Below are positions 24,544 to 33,533 of a DNA stretch of 64,000 nt, in pieces. Both the position numbers and the translations under genes were made by a program. This DNA comes from Kordiimonadales bacterium IMCC3096. GTDB taxonomy: Bacteria; Pseudomonadota; Alphaproteobacteria; Minwuiales; Minwuiaceae. The notes below the pieces were generated by a model that did no database searches, was not told the DNA's origin, and saw only the letters and a list, made by a program, of their open reading frames with translations. Each line of letters starts with the position of its first letter. Position 1 is the stretch's first letter. The stretch is from positions 4,126,115-4,190,114 of the forward strand of contig CP018227.1 of the NCBI GenBank assembly GCA_016865035.1, in the 5' to 3' direction.

Positions 24544-27480
24544 TTGACCTCTTTTGCCGACAGCATCATCGAAAAGCCACTGGTGGACAATGCCGACGCC
24601 GTCGCACGTTCGCGCGAGAAATGGCTGTCTGCGGGCACGTCTGACGGTGGTGTGACAGCCGAGGACCGGCAGAACGTCATCGGACATCCGCACATGGGTG
24701 AACTGCTGGATGGCATCTTTGGCAACAGCCCCTACCTGACCGCCCTGATTCACCGGGAGGCGGATCTGCCGGTGTCCCTGTTGCAGGTCCCCGTCGAGAC
24801 CCTGCTGGAATCCGAGATGCGACAGCTGGAGAGTTGCTGGTCGGACCCGGCCTCCTTCCGACAGATGGCGGGAAGCCTGCGCCGTATCAAGCGCCGGATC
24901 GCATTATTGATCGCCATGGCCGACACCGGCGGTGTCTGGACAGTCGAACAGGTGACGCAGGCCCTCAGCAACTTCGCTGATGGCGCGGTTCGGAGTGCGC
25001 TGCGATTCCTGCTCAGGCAGGCCGAAGCCGAAGGCCACATGAAGCTGGCCAATGCCGATGACCCGGCTGAAGGGTCAGGACTGTTCGTCATCGCAATGGG
25101 CAAGATGGGTGCCGGTGAGCTCAACTATTCCAGCGACATCGACCTGATCGTCCTGTTCGACGAACAGGCGGCTCACGCCCGCGCACTCGAAGCCCCCCGG
25201 GAGTTCTATCCGCGCATGATCCGGAAGCTCGTCCAGCTCATGCAGGAACGCACACCGGAGGGGTACGTGTTCCGCACCGATCTGCGGCTGCGCCCGGACC
25301 CGGCGGCCTCCCCGCTCGCACTATCGTCGGAGGCGGCGATTCTCTATTACGAGACACTGGCCCAGAACTGGGAACGCGCGGCGATGATCAAGGCACGCAT
25401 CGCCGCCGGAGATCTGGTCGCGGGCGCAGGCTTCATGGAGGAGATCGACGCCTTCATCTGGCGTCGCAACCTCGATTATGCGGCAATCGCCGACATCCAG
25501 TCGATCAAGCGCCAGATTCATGCCCACAAGGGCCATGACCGGATCACCGTCGCCGGTCATGACATCAAGGTCGGGCGTGGCGGCATTCGGGAGATCGAGT
25601 TCTTCGCCCAGACGCAGCAGCTGATCTTCGGGGGCCGGGATCCGAGCCTGCGCAACCGCAGGACAATCGAGGCCCTGCACCTGCTGGTGGCAGCCGAGCG
25701 TCTGGAGCCGGATGTGGCGGAGGAAATGGCACAGGCATACCGCTTCCTGCGGCGCATCGAACATCGCCTGCAGATGCTCGATGACAGTCAGACGCAGGTG
25801 CTGCCGAAATCCGATGAGGCGCTGCGGCGGCTCGCCCGCTTCTCCGGCTTCGCTGACGCGGATGCCTTTGCCGAAGCGCTGACCGCGCAACTGACCCTGG
25901 TCCATGATCACTATGCCGACCTGTTCGCGGAGGCCCCGAGCCTGGCGGCAGATCGCGGCAACCTGGTCTTCACCGGCACCGATCTGGATCCGGGTACGGT
26001 CGAGACGCTGAAACAGATGGGGTTCCAGTCACCCGAAGGGATCATCGAGACCATCAAGGGCTGGCATGCGGGCCGGTACCGGGCCACCCGGACCTCCCGC
26101 GCGCGCCAGTTGATGAACGATCTGGTCCCGGCGCTGCTGAAGGCGATTGCCGCCACGGCCAATCCCGATGCGGCCCTGCGACGCTTCGACAGTTTCCTGA
26201 AGCAACTGCCGGCCGGCATCCAGTTCATGTCGCTGCTGCATGCCAATCCGGGACTGCTGCGTCTGCTGGCCCGAATCATGGGAACCGCGCCGGGGCTGGC
26301 TGAAACACTCAGCCGCAAGGTGCACCTGCTCGACAGTCTGCTGGAACCCGGCGACGACGATCTGCTGGACCCGCAGGCCGCGCTGGATCGGATTGCCGTC
26401 GAGCAGTCCCATGCCGAGGATCACGAGGGTGAACTGGACGCCGTCAGGCGTTTCGCGAACGAACGGAAGTTCCGCATCGGTGTCGACCTGCTGGAGGGGC
26501 GGATCGGCGCCCATGTGGCGGGCGAGGGACTCAGCCTCACCGCCGATACCGTTCTGCAGGACCTGCTGCCCCGTGTCATCCGGCAGGTCGCGGTGCGCCA
26601 CGGCACCGTCGCACCCGCCGGCATGGCCGTGATCGCAATGGGCAAGCTGGGGGGCCAGGAACTCGCGTTCGGGTCCGACCTGGATCTCGTCTTTGTCTAT
26701 GACGACGGGCAGGACGTGCAAAGCTCGGACGGGGACAGCCCCCTGTCGATCGGCCCATGGTTCACCCGCGTCAGTCAGCGCTACATCACCGCCATCTCCA
26801 GCCTGACGTCGGAGGGGATGCTGTACGAAGTCGACATGCGGCTGCGCCCGTCCGGCAATTCCGGCGCCGTCGCGGTCCCGCTTTCCGCCTACGCCAGCTA
26901 CATGCGGCAGGATGCCTGGATATGGGAACTGATGGCGGCGACGCGGGCGCGGGTCATCACCGGCCCCGAGTCGCTGGTGTGCGACCTGAACCGCGTCCTG
27001 CATGAAGTGGTGACGCGGGAACAGGATGCGGACGAGTTGCGCAACAGGGTCCGGGACATGCGGGCACGGATCATGGCGCACCACGGCACCCGCGATATCT
27101 GGGGCGTGAAACATGTTCGCGGCGGGCTCGTCGACCTGGAGTTCATGGTGCAGTACCTGATCCTGGCCAATGCCCACCGCCATCCCGGGATCGTCAGTGG
27201 CAATGTCGCGACCGCGCTGAAGCGGCTGGGCGCGCACGACCTGCTGGACGGGGCGGATACCGGGTCACTGATCCAGGCCCATGCCGATCTGCAGGGGACC
27301 CAGTCCCTGCTGCGGCTCTGCTTCAGCGGCAAGTTCACCGAAGAAGCAGCCTCACCGGATTTCCGCAACCTGCTCGCCCGTCTCATGGGAACGGAATCAT
27401 TCGACGGTGTGCGCGAAAGGCTGGTTGAAACCCAGACGCTGATCAGTGACGTATATGATCGGATTGTCGGTCGGGACTGA
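24544..27480 (+). CDS. glnE: Bifunctional glutamine synthetase adenylyltransferase/removase
   Basis: Adenylylates and deadenylylates glutamine synthetase in response to PII. About 978 residues, close to E. coli GlnE (946). The two nucleotidyltransferase domains are marked by SSDIDLIVLFD (about residue 196) and GSDLDLVFVYD (about 709), each preceded by an AMGKxG motif. I start at TTG 24544 (LTSFADSIIEKPLV) with AGGA 7 nt upstream; the only earlier ATG (24394) would overlap the divergent AsmA-like gene. Position and length are otherwise normal. Confidence 0.94.
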   Translation: MTSFADSIIEKPLVDNADAVARSREKWLSAGTSDGGVTAEDRQNVIGHPHMGELLDGIFGNSPYLTALIHREADLPVSLLQVPVETLLESEMRQLESCWSDPASFRQMAGSLRRIKRRIALLIAMADTGGVWTVEQVTQALSNFADGAVRSALRFLLRQAEAEGHMKLANADDPAEGSGLFVIAMGKMGAGELNYSSDIDLIVLFDEQAAHARALEAPREFYPRMIRKLVQLMQERTPEGYVFRTDLRLRPDPAASPLALSSEAAILYYETLAQNWERAAMIKARIAAGDLVAGAGFMEEIDAFIWRRNLDYAAIADIQSIKRQIHAHKGHDRITVAGHDIKVGRGGIREIEFFAQTQQLIFGGRDPSLRNRRTIEALHLLVAAERLEPDVAEEMAQAYRFLRRIEHRLQMLDDSQTQVLPKSDEALRRLARFSGFADADAFAEALTAQLTLVHDHYADLFAEAPSLAADRGNLVFTGTDLDPGTVETLKQMGFQSPEGIIETIKGWHAGRYRATRTSRARQLMNDLVPALLKAIAATANPDAALRRFDSFLKQLPAGIQFMSLLHANPGLLRLLARIMGTAPGLAETLSRKVHLLDSLLEPGDDDLLDPQAALDRIAVEQSHAEDHEGELDAVRRFANERKFRIGVDLLEGRIGAHVAGEGLSLTADTVLQDLLPRVIRQVAVRHGTVAPAGMAVIAMGKLGGQELAFGSDLDLVFVYDDGQDVQSSDGDSPLSIGPWFTRVSQRYITAISSLTSEGMLYEVDMRLRPSGNSGAVAVPLSAYASYMRQDAWIWELMAATRARVITGPESLVCDLNRVLHEVVTREQDADELRNRVRDMRARIMAHHGTRDIWGVKHVRGGLVDLEFMVQYLILANAHRHPGIVSGNVATALKRLGAHDLLDGADTGSLIQAHADLQGTQSLLRLCFSGKFTEEAASPDFRNLLARLMGTESFDGVRERLVETQTLISDVYDRIVGRD

Positions 27481-27551
27481 GCCGGACCGGCACGCATTCA
27501 GACTGCGGCGACACCCGTTTCGCCGCCACAACGACGGGAGAATCGAAGAAC

Positions 27552-28022
27552 ATGACTGACAGGGTCGATACAGGCGACAAGGCACCGGGGTTCAGCATGC
27601 CGACCGACAGCGGCGGCACGGCAAGCCTTGATACAATGGGCGGCAAGGCTGTTGTCCTCTACTTCTATCCGCGCGACGACACACCGGGCTGCACCAAGGA
27701 AGCGATTGCCTTCACGGGCCTGATCGGCGACTTCCGCGCTGCGGGCGCTGAGGTCATCGGCGTCTCGAAGGATACCGTCGCGAAGCACGACAAGTTCAAG
27801 GCCAAGTACGAACTGGATGTGGTGCTGGCCGCCGACGAGGATGGATCGGTCTGCGAGGCCTATGGCGTCTGGGTCGAGAAGAGCATGTACGGCAAGAAGT
27901 CGATGGGTATCGAGCGTTCGACATTCCTGATCGGCGCTGATGGCAAGATTGCCAGGACCTGGCGCAAGGTGAAGGTGCCGGGCCATGCGGAGGAAGTGCT
28001 GGAGGCCGTGAAGGCCCTTTGA
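27552..28022 (+). CDS. bcp: Peroxiredoxin, BCP family
   Basis: Thiol peroxidase, 156 residues. The peroxidatic cysteine is in DDTPGCTKEAI. The resolving cysteine five residues later in E. coli BCP is replaced by Ile; another cysteine lies far downstream (SVCEAYG), so it is a one-Cys or atypical two-Cys form. It follows glnE by 71 bp and overlaps the next gene's possible TTG start by 4 bp. Confidence 0.92.
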   Translation: MTDRVDTGDKAPGFSMPTDSGGTASLDTMGGKAVVLYFYPRDDTPGCTKEAIAFTGLIGDFRAAGAEVIGVSKDTVAKHDKFKAKYELDVVLAADEDGSVCEAYGVWVEKSMYGKKSMGIERSTFLIGADGKIARTWRKVKVPGHAEEVLEAVKAL

Positions 28023-28849
28023 CCCCTCCCATTCCCGAAACCATGACGGCGGCGGCGGCGGCGATCCTCTCCATCCCTGACGCGGTGGAGAAGGCCGGGG
28101 CGGCGCGCCGCCTTCATGCCGACTGGCAGGCGGGACGCTTCGCTGTACCTGGTCAGCCGGATGCCCCACGGCGTCCGGCCCGACCGGCCCGCCCGGAACT
28201 GCTGCCGCCCCGCGAGATGCCGCGACGGCGCAAGGGCGGCACCCGCGCCACCCGTATTGCGCTGATCCACGCCATCGCGCACATCGAACTCAATGCAATC
28301 GATCTGGCGGTCGATCTGGTGGCACGCTTCGCCTCCCCGACCCTGCCCCGGCGATTCTTCGACGACTGGCTGCAGGTCGCGGATGACGAGGCCCGGCATT
28401 TCCTGATGCTGCAACAGCGCCTGCGTGATCTGGAAGCTGACTATGGCGACCTGCCGGCTCACGACGGTCTGTGGGAAGCGGCAATGGATACGTCCCACGA
28501 TCTCGTGGCCCGGCTGGCCGTTGCGCACATGGTACTGGAAGCGCGCGGACTGGATGTGACACCGGCCATGATCGATCGGATGCGGCGGCTGGGGGATGAG
28601 GAGACCGCGCAGGTCCTGTCCGTCATCTACCGTGACGAGATCACGCATGTGGCCACGGCGACACGCTGGTACGGCGCACTGACCGGACTTGCCGGGGCGG
28701 AACTGGAACAGCACTGGCACGCGCAGGTGCGCGCCGGTTTCCGGGGAAAGCTGAAGCGTCCCTTCAACGAGTCCGCGCGACGTGAAGCCGGCATGGAGCC
28801 GGACATGTATGAGCCCCTGGCCGATCCCCTGCCCGGCATTGATGCATGA
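28019..28849 (+). CDS. DUF455 ferritin-like protein
   Basis: 276 residues. Ferritin-like helical ligands are visible as AHIELNAID, VADDEARHF, EARGLDVTP and RDEITHV, which match the DUF455 family (function unknown, predicted diiron). The TTG at 28019 overlaps the bcp stop (TTGA) and has AAGG close upstream, suggesting translational coupling; the first ATG is 28043. Pairing of a peroxiredoxin with a diiron protein hints at oxidative-stress or tRNA-modification-like chemistry, but this is only inference. Confidence 0.87.
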   Translation: MTPPIPETMTAAAAAILSIPDAVEKAGAARRLHADWQAGRFAVPGQPDAPRRPARPARPELLPPREMPRRRKGGTRATRIALIHAIAHIELNAIDLAVDLVARFASPTLPRRFFDDWLQVADDEARHFLMLQQRLRDLEADYGDLPAHDGLWEAAMDTSHDLVARLAVAHMVLEARGLDVTPAMIDRMRRLGDEETAQVLSVIYRDEITHVATATRWYGALTGLAGAELEQHWHAQVRAGFRGKLKRPFNESARREAGMEPDMYEPLADPLPGIDA

Positions 28850-28875
28850 TCGACACTGTCAATTGTTTTTTGTCG

Positions 28876-28904
28876 TTGAACTGATCGTCTGATTTGCGTT
28901 TTAT
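28876..28904 (+). promoter_or_regulatory. Weak sigma70-like promoter before the M23 peptidase
   Basis: TTGAAC, 17-nt spacer, TTTTAT, in a clearly AT-rich gap after the DUF455 gene. Four of six bases match in each box, so this is a candidate only. Confidence 0.3.
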
Positions 28905-29007
28905 CCAGATCATTCCGGCATCAGGGTGGCTTGGCCGGACAACATGATTGATCGTCGGACCGTTGCAGACCGGAACCGATGGCGAACCAATGCAGGAGGT
29001 TGGCGCG

Positions 29008-30603
29008 TTGGCGCACTTGTGGGACCGCGTTCGGCACCTATTGCCGGAACGCAACGTCATTGTGAGGGTGGACGCGCGGGTCCGATACCTCACCATCGGA
29101 ACCGGGCTTCAGGTCAGTGTACTCGTTGCGCTTGCGACGCTTGTCGGCTGGATGTCGTACGCGACATTTGATCGGGAGCGGCGCGCGGACGTCATTGCCC
29201 AGCAGCAATCGACCATTGTCGATCTGGAACGGCAGCGCATGCGGCTGAACGGCATGCTGGCCGCCACGCAGGCACATTATTCCAATGCAACAACCGAAAT
29301 AGAACGCCAGTACGGTGAGTTGCGCCGACTTCTTGCGACACGAAGTGAACTTGAAGGAGAGCTGACTCAGGCGCAGATCCGGTTGGCAGCAGTCGAGAAC
29401 GACTACCGCCGGACACGCTCTGCATCCGCCGAACTGGATGACGAGGTCGCAGCCCTGAACCGACGCCTGAACGCGCGTCTCGCCGCGAGCCAGCTTGTCG
29501 AGCAGCGCCTGGTCGAGATGTCGGCGGCACTGGCGGGCGCCTCGAACGGCCTGCAACTGCAGACACATGCGCGGCGGGACCAGGCACAGCAGATCAGCGC
29601 CATGCAGTCGGCCCTGAATGAAACCACGGAAGGCATGATCGCCCTGCGCCAGCAGTTGAAGGATCGCGGGCGGCAGCTTGCCTCCACAGCCGACGCACGG
29701 GATCTGGCCATGTCGGAGGCCAGCAGGCTGGCCATCCAGCTTGGTGTCCTGCGCAACGATCTGGGCGATACCCGTCGCAGCAATGCCGACCTGCGTCGTC
29801 GGCTGGCCGCGACCGCTGATGCCCTGACCAACACCCATCAGGGCCAGGTCCTTGCCGAGCAGCGTGGCTCCGCCCTCGCCGGTCTGGTGGACAACCTGGA
29901 AATGCGTCTCGACGATGTGCGGCAGAACCAGCTCGTGCTGTTGCGGGGCGTGGGCGAGCGTGCGCGGCGGAACATCGGCACGCTGACCCGCACCCTGCAG
30001 CAGACTGGCCTGCCGCTGGACAAGCTGCTGGCCGCGGCACGCGATGACAGTCAGGGACAGGGTGGTCCGCAGATCGATGTGGCCATCGATGCGCCTGAGG
30101 ACAGCTTCGAGCATGTGGTCGGCACGCTGGAGCAGGACCTCGCCCGTTGGGAAACCATGCAGGTGCTGCTGGAGCGTGTGCCCCTCGCCCGCCCGACGGT
30201 GGTCGGCTACATCTCCTCCAAGTTCGGCACGCGGAAGGACCCCATCAACGGTCGCCGGTCGGTGCACAAGGGCATCGACATAGCCGCGCCGCCACGGACA
30301 CCGATCCATGCCACGGCACCCGGCATCGTGACATTCGCGGACTGGAACGGCGCCTATGGCCGGATGGTCGAGATCGACCATGGTGCCGGATTCATCACCC
30401 GTTACGGGCACTTGCGGTCGATCGACGTCAAAGTGGGTGACCGGGTCGCTTTCCATGATCAGGTAGGTAGAATGGGGTCGAGCGGTCGCAGTACCGGCAG
30501 CCACGTGCACTACGAGATCGAGTTCCAGGGGGAGCTTGTCGACCCGGAGCAATTCCTGAAGGCAGGACGCAATGTTTTCAAAGTCGAAGACGCCAAGGGC
30601 TGA
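29008..30603 (+). CDS. M23 (LytM) peptidoglycan endopeptidase with coiled coil
   Basis: About 531 residues. Order: short cytoplasmic tail, one transmembrane anchor (about 33-52, LQVSVLVALATLVGWMSY), a long coiled coil rich in Arg/Glu/Leu (about 60-350), then a C-terminal M23 domain. The zinc ligands HxxxD (HKGID) and HxH (HVHYE) are both present, so it should cleave peptidoglycan. TTG 29008 is chosen because AGGAGG (28994-28999) lies 8 nt upstream; ATG 28990 has no such site. It overlaps the bactofilin gene by 32 bp, a known functional pairing in cell-shape control. Confidence 0.9.
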   Translation: MAHLWDRVRHLLPERNVIVRVDARVRYLTIGTGLQVSVLVALATLVGWMSYATFDRERRADVIAQQQSTIVDLERQRMRLNGMLAATQAHYSNATTEIERQYGELRRLLATRSELEGELTQAQIRLAAVENDYRRTRSASAELDDEVAALNRRLNARLAASQLVEQRLVEMSAALAGASNGLQLQTHARRDQAQQISAMQSALNETTEGMIALRQQLKDRGRQLASTADARDLAMSEASRLAIQLGVLRNDLGDTRRSNADLRRRLAATADALTNTHQGQVLAEQRGSALAGLVDNLEMRLDDVRQNQLVLLRGVGERARRNIGTLTRTLQQTGLPLDKLLAAARDDSQGQGGPQIDVAIDAPEDSFEHVVGTLEQDLARWETMQVLLERVPLARPTVVGYISSKFGTRKDPINGRRSVHKGIDIAAPPRTPIHATAPGIVTFADWNGAYGRMVEIDHGAGFITRYGHLRSIDVKVGDRVAFHDQVGRMGSSGRSTGSHVHYEIEFQGELVDPEQFLKAGRNVFKVEDAKG

Positions 30604-31051
30604 GGCCGGTCGCAAGACCGAACCTTCGCCTCCTTCCATCATCAGTCGCGGCCTGGAGATCACAGGTGACATGGTCACGGATGGCGAGGTGCATATCGAT
30701 GGCCGCGTCATCGGCGACATCAAGTGCGGCAAGCTGGTCGTCGGTACGGGTGCCGCGGTGGAGGGCGAGGTGCGGGCGAAGCACGTCGATATCCGGGGCC
30801 AGATCAGCGGACGCATTCATGGGGATGTCGTGACCCTTGCCAGCACGGCGCGGGTCGTTGGCGACATCTGGCATTCCTCCCTCGCCATGGAGGCGGGTGC
30901 CCATCTCGAAGGCCAGGTCCGCAAGGCGGATGGCAAGGGCATGATGGACGAGCCGCTGAAGGCCATTCTGCGCACGAAGCCCGATCAGGATCCGGCGCCG
31001 ACCGTGAAACCGGTCAGCATCGACGGTGACCGGGTCGCCAGTGCGTCCTGA
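30572..31051 (+). CDS. Bactofilin (polymer-forming cytoskeletal protein)
   Basis: 159 residues with the bactofilin beta-helix core (about 25-125: GLEITGDMVTDGEVHIDGRVIGDIK, repeated GxIxGxV-type turns) and disordered ends. Bactofilins polymerise without nucleotide and position cell-wall enzymes. The gene overlaps the M23 peptidase by 32 bp, indicating coupled expression and a probable membrane-associated pair for localised wall remodelling. Confidence 0.93.
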   Translation: MFSKSKTPRAEAGRKTEPSPPSIISRGLEITGDMVTDGEVHIDGRVIGDIKCGKLVVGTGAAVEGEVRAKHVDIRGQISGRIHGDVVTLASTARVVGDIWHSSLAMEAGAHLEGQVRKADGKGMMDEPLKAILRTKPDQDPAPTVKPVSIDGDRVASAS

Positions 31052-31078
31052 TGATCGTCAGCAGCAACGCCTGATACC

Positions 31079-31939
31079 ATGACCCAGAGTCCAGAAATCA
31101 TCACCACCGTGCGCCAGTTGCGCGCGCGGGTCAGCGGTTGGCGGCAGTCCGGCGAGAGCGTCGGCATGGTTCCCACCATGGGCTTCCTGCATGACGGACA
31201 CATGTCCCTGGTGCGCAATTCCCGCGCCCAGAACGACCGGACCGTGGTCTCCATCTTCGTCAATCCGAAGCAGTTCGACCGCGCCTCCGACCTGGAGGCC
31301 TATCCCCGCGACATGGATCGTGACGCAGCCATGCTGGCATCCGCCGGCGTCGATGCCATCTGGTCGCCGTTGCCGGACGAAATGTACCCGTCCGGGTTCG
31401 CCACCAGCGTGGAGGTTGCCGGCCTGACGGACTGTCTCTGCGGCGCGACGCGGGCCGGTCACTTCGGCGGAGTCGCCGTTGTCGTCACCAAGCTGCTGCT
31501 GCAGTGTCTGCCGGACCGGGCCTACTTCGGCCGCAAGGACTACCAGCAGCTGATGGTGGTACGGCGCATGGTCGAGGACCTGAACATCCCCGTCGATATT
31601 CGCGGCATCGACACGGTGCGGGAGGCGGATGGCCTCGCCATGTCATCGCGCAACTGGCATCTGACCGAGCCGGAGCGTGCCGTCGCGCCGCAGCTCTTCA
31701 GCATCCTGACGGACATTGCCGAGACCGCGGGACGTGGTGAGGATGTGCGCGGCTCCATCGACAAGGGGCTGAAGCGACTGGCGAAATCCGGGTTCGGCCA
31801 GGTGGACTATCTGGAAGTCCGCGACGCCGAGACGCTGGAACTCAGCCATCGGCCAAAACGTCCTGCACGCGCCTTCGCAGCCGTCTACCTCGGCAAGGCC
31901 CGCCTGATCGACAATGTACCGGTCGATACGCCGACCTGA
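31079..31939 (+). CDS. panC: Pantothenate synthetase
   Basis: Joins pantoate and beta-alanine with ATP in CoA synthesis. 286 residues, normal length. The nucleotidyl-transfer motif PTMGFLHDGHMSL and the KMSKS-like AMSSRN are intact, as is FVNPKQF. It follows the bactofilin gene by 27 bp and is convergent with the monooxygenase gene. Confidence 0.96.
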   Translation: MTQSPEIITTVRQLRARVSGWRQSGESVGMVPTMGFLHDGHMSLVRNSRAQNDRTVVSIFVNPKQFDRASDLEAYPRDMDRDAAMLASAGVDAIWSPLPDEMYPSGFATSVEVAGLTDCLCGATRAGHFGGVAVVVTKLLLQCLPDRAYFGRKDYQQLMVVRRMVEDLNIPVDIRGIDTVREADGLAMSSRNWHLTEPERAVAPQLFSILTDIAETAGRGEDVRGSIDKGLKRLAKSGFGQVDYLEVRDAETLELSHRPKRPARAFAAVYLGKARLIDNVPVDTPT

Positions 31940-31954
31940 CGGACCTGCCGCCGC

Positions 31955-33457
31955 TCAGCGATAGACCAGCGATCCGTCCTCCAGATCAGCCTTCGGCAGG
32001 ATGTCCTTCTCCGCGAAATAGTCATGCTCGAACAGCCACGGTTCGTGGTCACCCTGCTTCGGCATCCGGTCCAGGCTGCGGCTGACATAGCCGGGATTGA
32101 AGTTCTCGGGATCGATGAAGGGGCCGAGCTTCATGCCCTGATCCTGATCCCGCAGTTCCGGGGTCACGGACTTCGCGTCCTTCGCCGCCATATGGTTCAG
32201 CAACCGCGTCACGAAGGCGGAGATCAGATCCGCACGCAGGGTCCAGCTCGCCCGGAAGTAGCCGAAGACCCAGGCCATGTTCGGGAAGTCCGAATACATG
32301 AAGCCGCGCCAAGTGATCCGGTCGGCGAAGTTCATCGGCTTGCCGTCGATGGTGAAGGCAATGTCGCCCAGGATCGCCATGTTGAAGCCCGTCGCCGTGA
32401 CGATGATGTCGGCCTCCAGCTCGTCCCCGGACTTCAGCCTGATGCCCGTCTCCGTGAACGTGTCGATCCGGTCGGTCACCACGGACGCCTTCCCCGACTT
32501 CAGCTTCTGGAACAGGTCCCCGTCCGGGATCAGCGCCAGCCGCTGCTGCCACGGGCGGTAGGACGGGGTGAAATGCTTGTCGATGTCGAAGTCGTCACCC
32601 AGATGCTCCCTCGCCATGGTCAGCAACTGCTGCTTCACCACCTCCGGCGTATGCACTGCTGCGGCAGTGATCATCCGCTGTTCCTTCAGGATGTTGCGGC
32701 GCACGATCTCGTGCGTCCACTCCTCCGGAATGTCCAGGCTGCGCAACTGCTCCGCCAGTTCGTTGACGTTCGGGCGGGCCGCGAAATAGGTCGGGGACCG
32801 TTGCAGCATCGTGATGTGCTCGCAATCGTCGGCCATGGCCGGGATCAGTGTCGCGGCGGTCGCGCCGGAGCCGATCACCACGACCTTCTTGCCCGTGTAG
32901 TCCAGATCCGCCGGCCAGCGCTGCGGGTGCACGATCTGCCCCTTGAAGTCCGCCATGCCGGGGAAGTCCGGCGTGTAGCCTTCCTGATGCTTGTAGTAGC
33001 CCTGGCACATCCAGAGGAAATTGCAGGTCATCTCCACGGTTTCACCCGTTTCGTGCTGCAGGACCTCCAGCGTCCAGGTCTGGGTCTCACTGGACCAGGT
33101 CGCGGTCCTGACCTGGCGCTGATAGCGGATGTGGCGGCGGATATCCTGCTCGTCCAGCACCTCGTTCAGGTAGCTCAGGATCTTGTCGGCCCGCGCGATG
33201 GGCTTGCCGTGCCAGGGCTTCCAGCCATAGCCGAAGGTGAACAGGTCACTGTCGGACCGGATGCCGGGATAGGTATGGGTCAGCCAGGTCCCGCCGAAGC
33301 TCTCCTGGTTCTCCAGCAGGGCAAAACTGCGTTCCGGGCAATGCTGCTGCAGATGGTAGGCGGCATCGATGCCGGAGATGCCGGCACCGACAATCAGTAC
33401 ATCGAAGTGTGTCGCTGCCTGATCTGCCTCATGCCGAGCCGCAACATTGACGTTCAT
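31955..33457 (-). CDS. Flavin-containing / Baeyer-Villiger monooxygenase
   Basis: FAD- and NADPH-dependent monooxygenase, about 500 residues. Rossmann motifs GAGISG and GSGATA flank the Baeyer-Villiger fingerprint FKGQIVHPQRWP (FxGxxxHxxxWP). It probably inserts oxygen into ketones or oxidises soft heteroatoms; the substrate is unknown. ATG 33457 has GGGGAGG 8 nt upstream, better than the TTG two codons earlier. An interrupted dyad of TetR type lies just upstream, so ligand-induced expression is likely. Confidence 0.92.
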   Translation of the reverse strand: MNVNVAARHEADQAATHFDVLIVGAGISGIDAAYHLQQHCPERSFALLENQESFGGTWLTHTYPGIRSDSDLFTFGYGWKPWHGKPIARADKILSYLNEVLDEQDIRRHIRYQRQVRTATWSSETQTWTLEVLQHETGETVEMTCNFLWMCQGYYKHQEGYTPDFPGMADFKGQIVHPQRWPADLDYTGKKVVVIGSGATAATLIPAMADDCEHITMLQRSPTYFAARPNVNELAEQLRSLDIPEEWTHEIVRRNILKEQRMITAAAVHTPEVVKQQLLTMAREHLGDDFDIDKHFTPSYRPWQQRLALIPDGDLFQKLKSGKASVVTDRIDTFTETGIRLKSGDELEADIIVTATGFNMAILGDIAFTIDGKPMNFADRITWRGFMYSDFPNMAWVFGYFRASWTLRADLISAFVTRLLNHMAAKDAKSVTPELRDQDQGMKLGPFIDPENFNPGYVSRSLDRMPKQGDHEPWLFEHDYFAEKDILPKADLEDGSLVYR

Positions 33458-33483
33458 GCCCAAATCCTCCCCAAGCTGGCCAC

Positions 33484-33516
33484 AACAGACCGACGTTAAC
33501 TGACCGCCGGTCTGTT
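33484..33516. promoter_or_regulatory. Nested inverted repeats upstream of the monooxygenase
   Basis: AACAGACCG and CGGTCTGTT form perfect 9-bp arms 15 nt apart; inside, GACCG-C-CGGTC (33502-33512) is a second dyad. Three related half-sites resemble a TetR-family operator. It could also act as a terminator for the thi genes, but no U-tract follows. Confidence 0.5.
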
Positions 33517-33533
33517 ACGTCCTTCATATTGCC

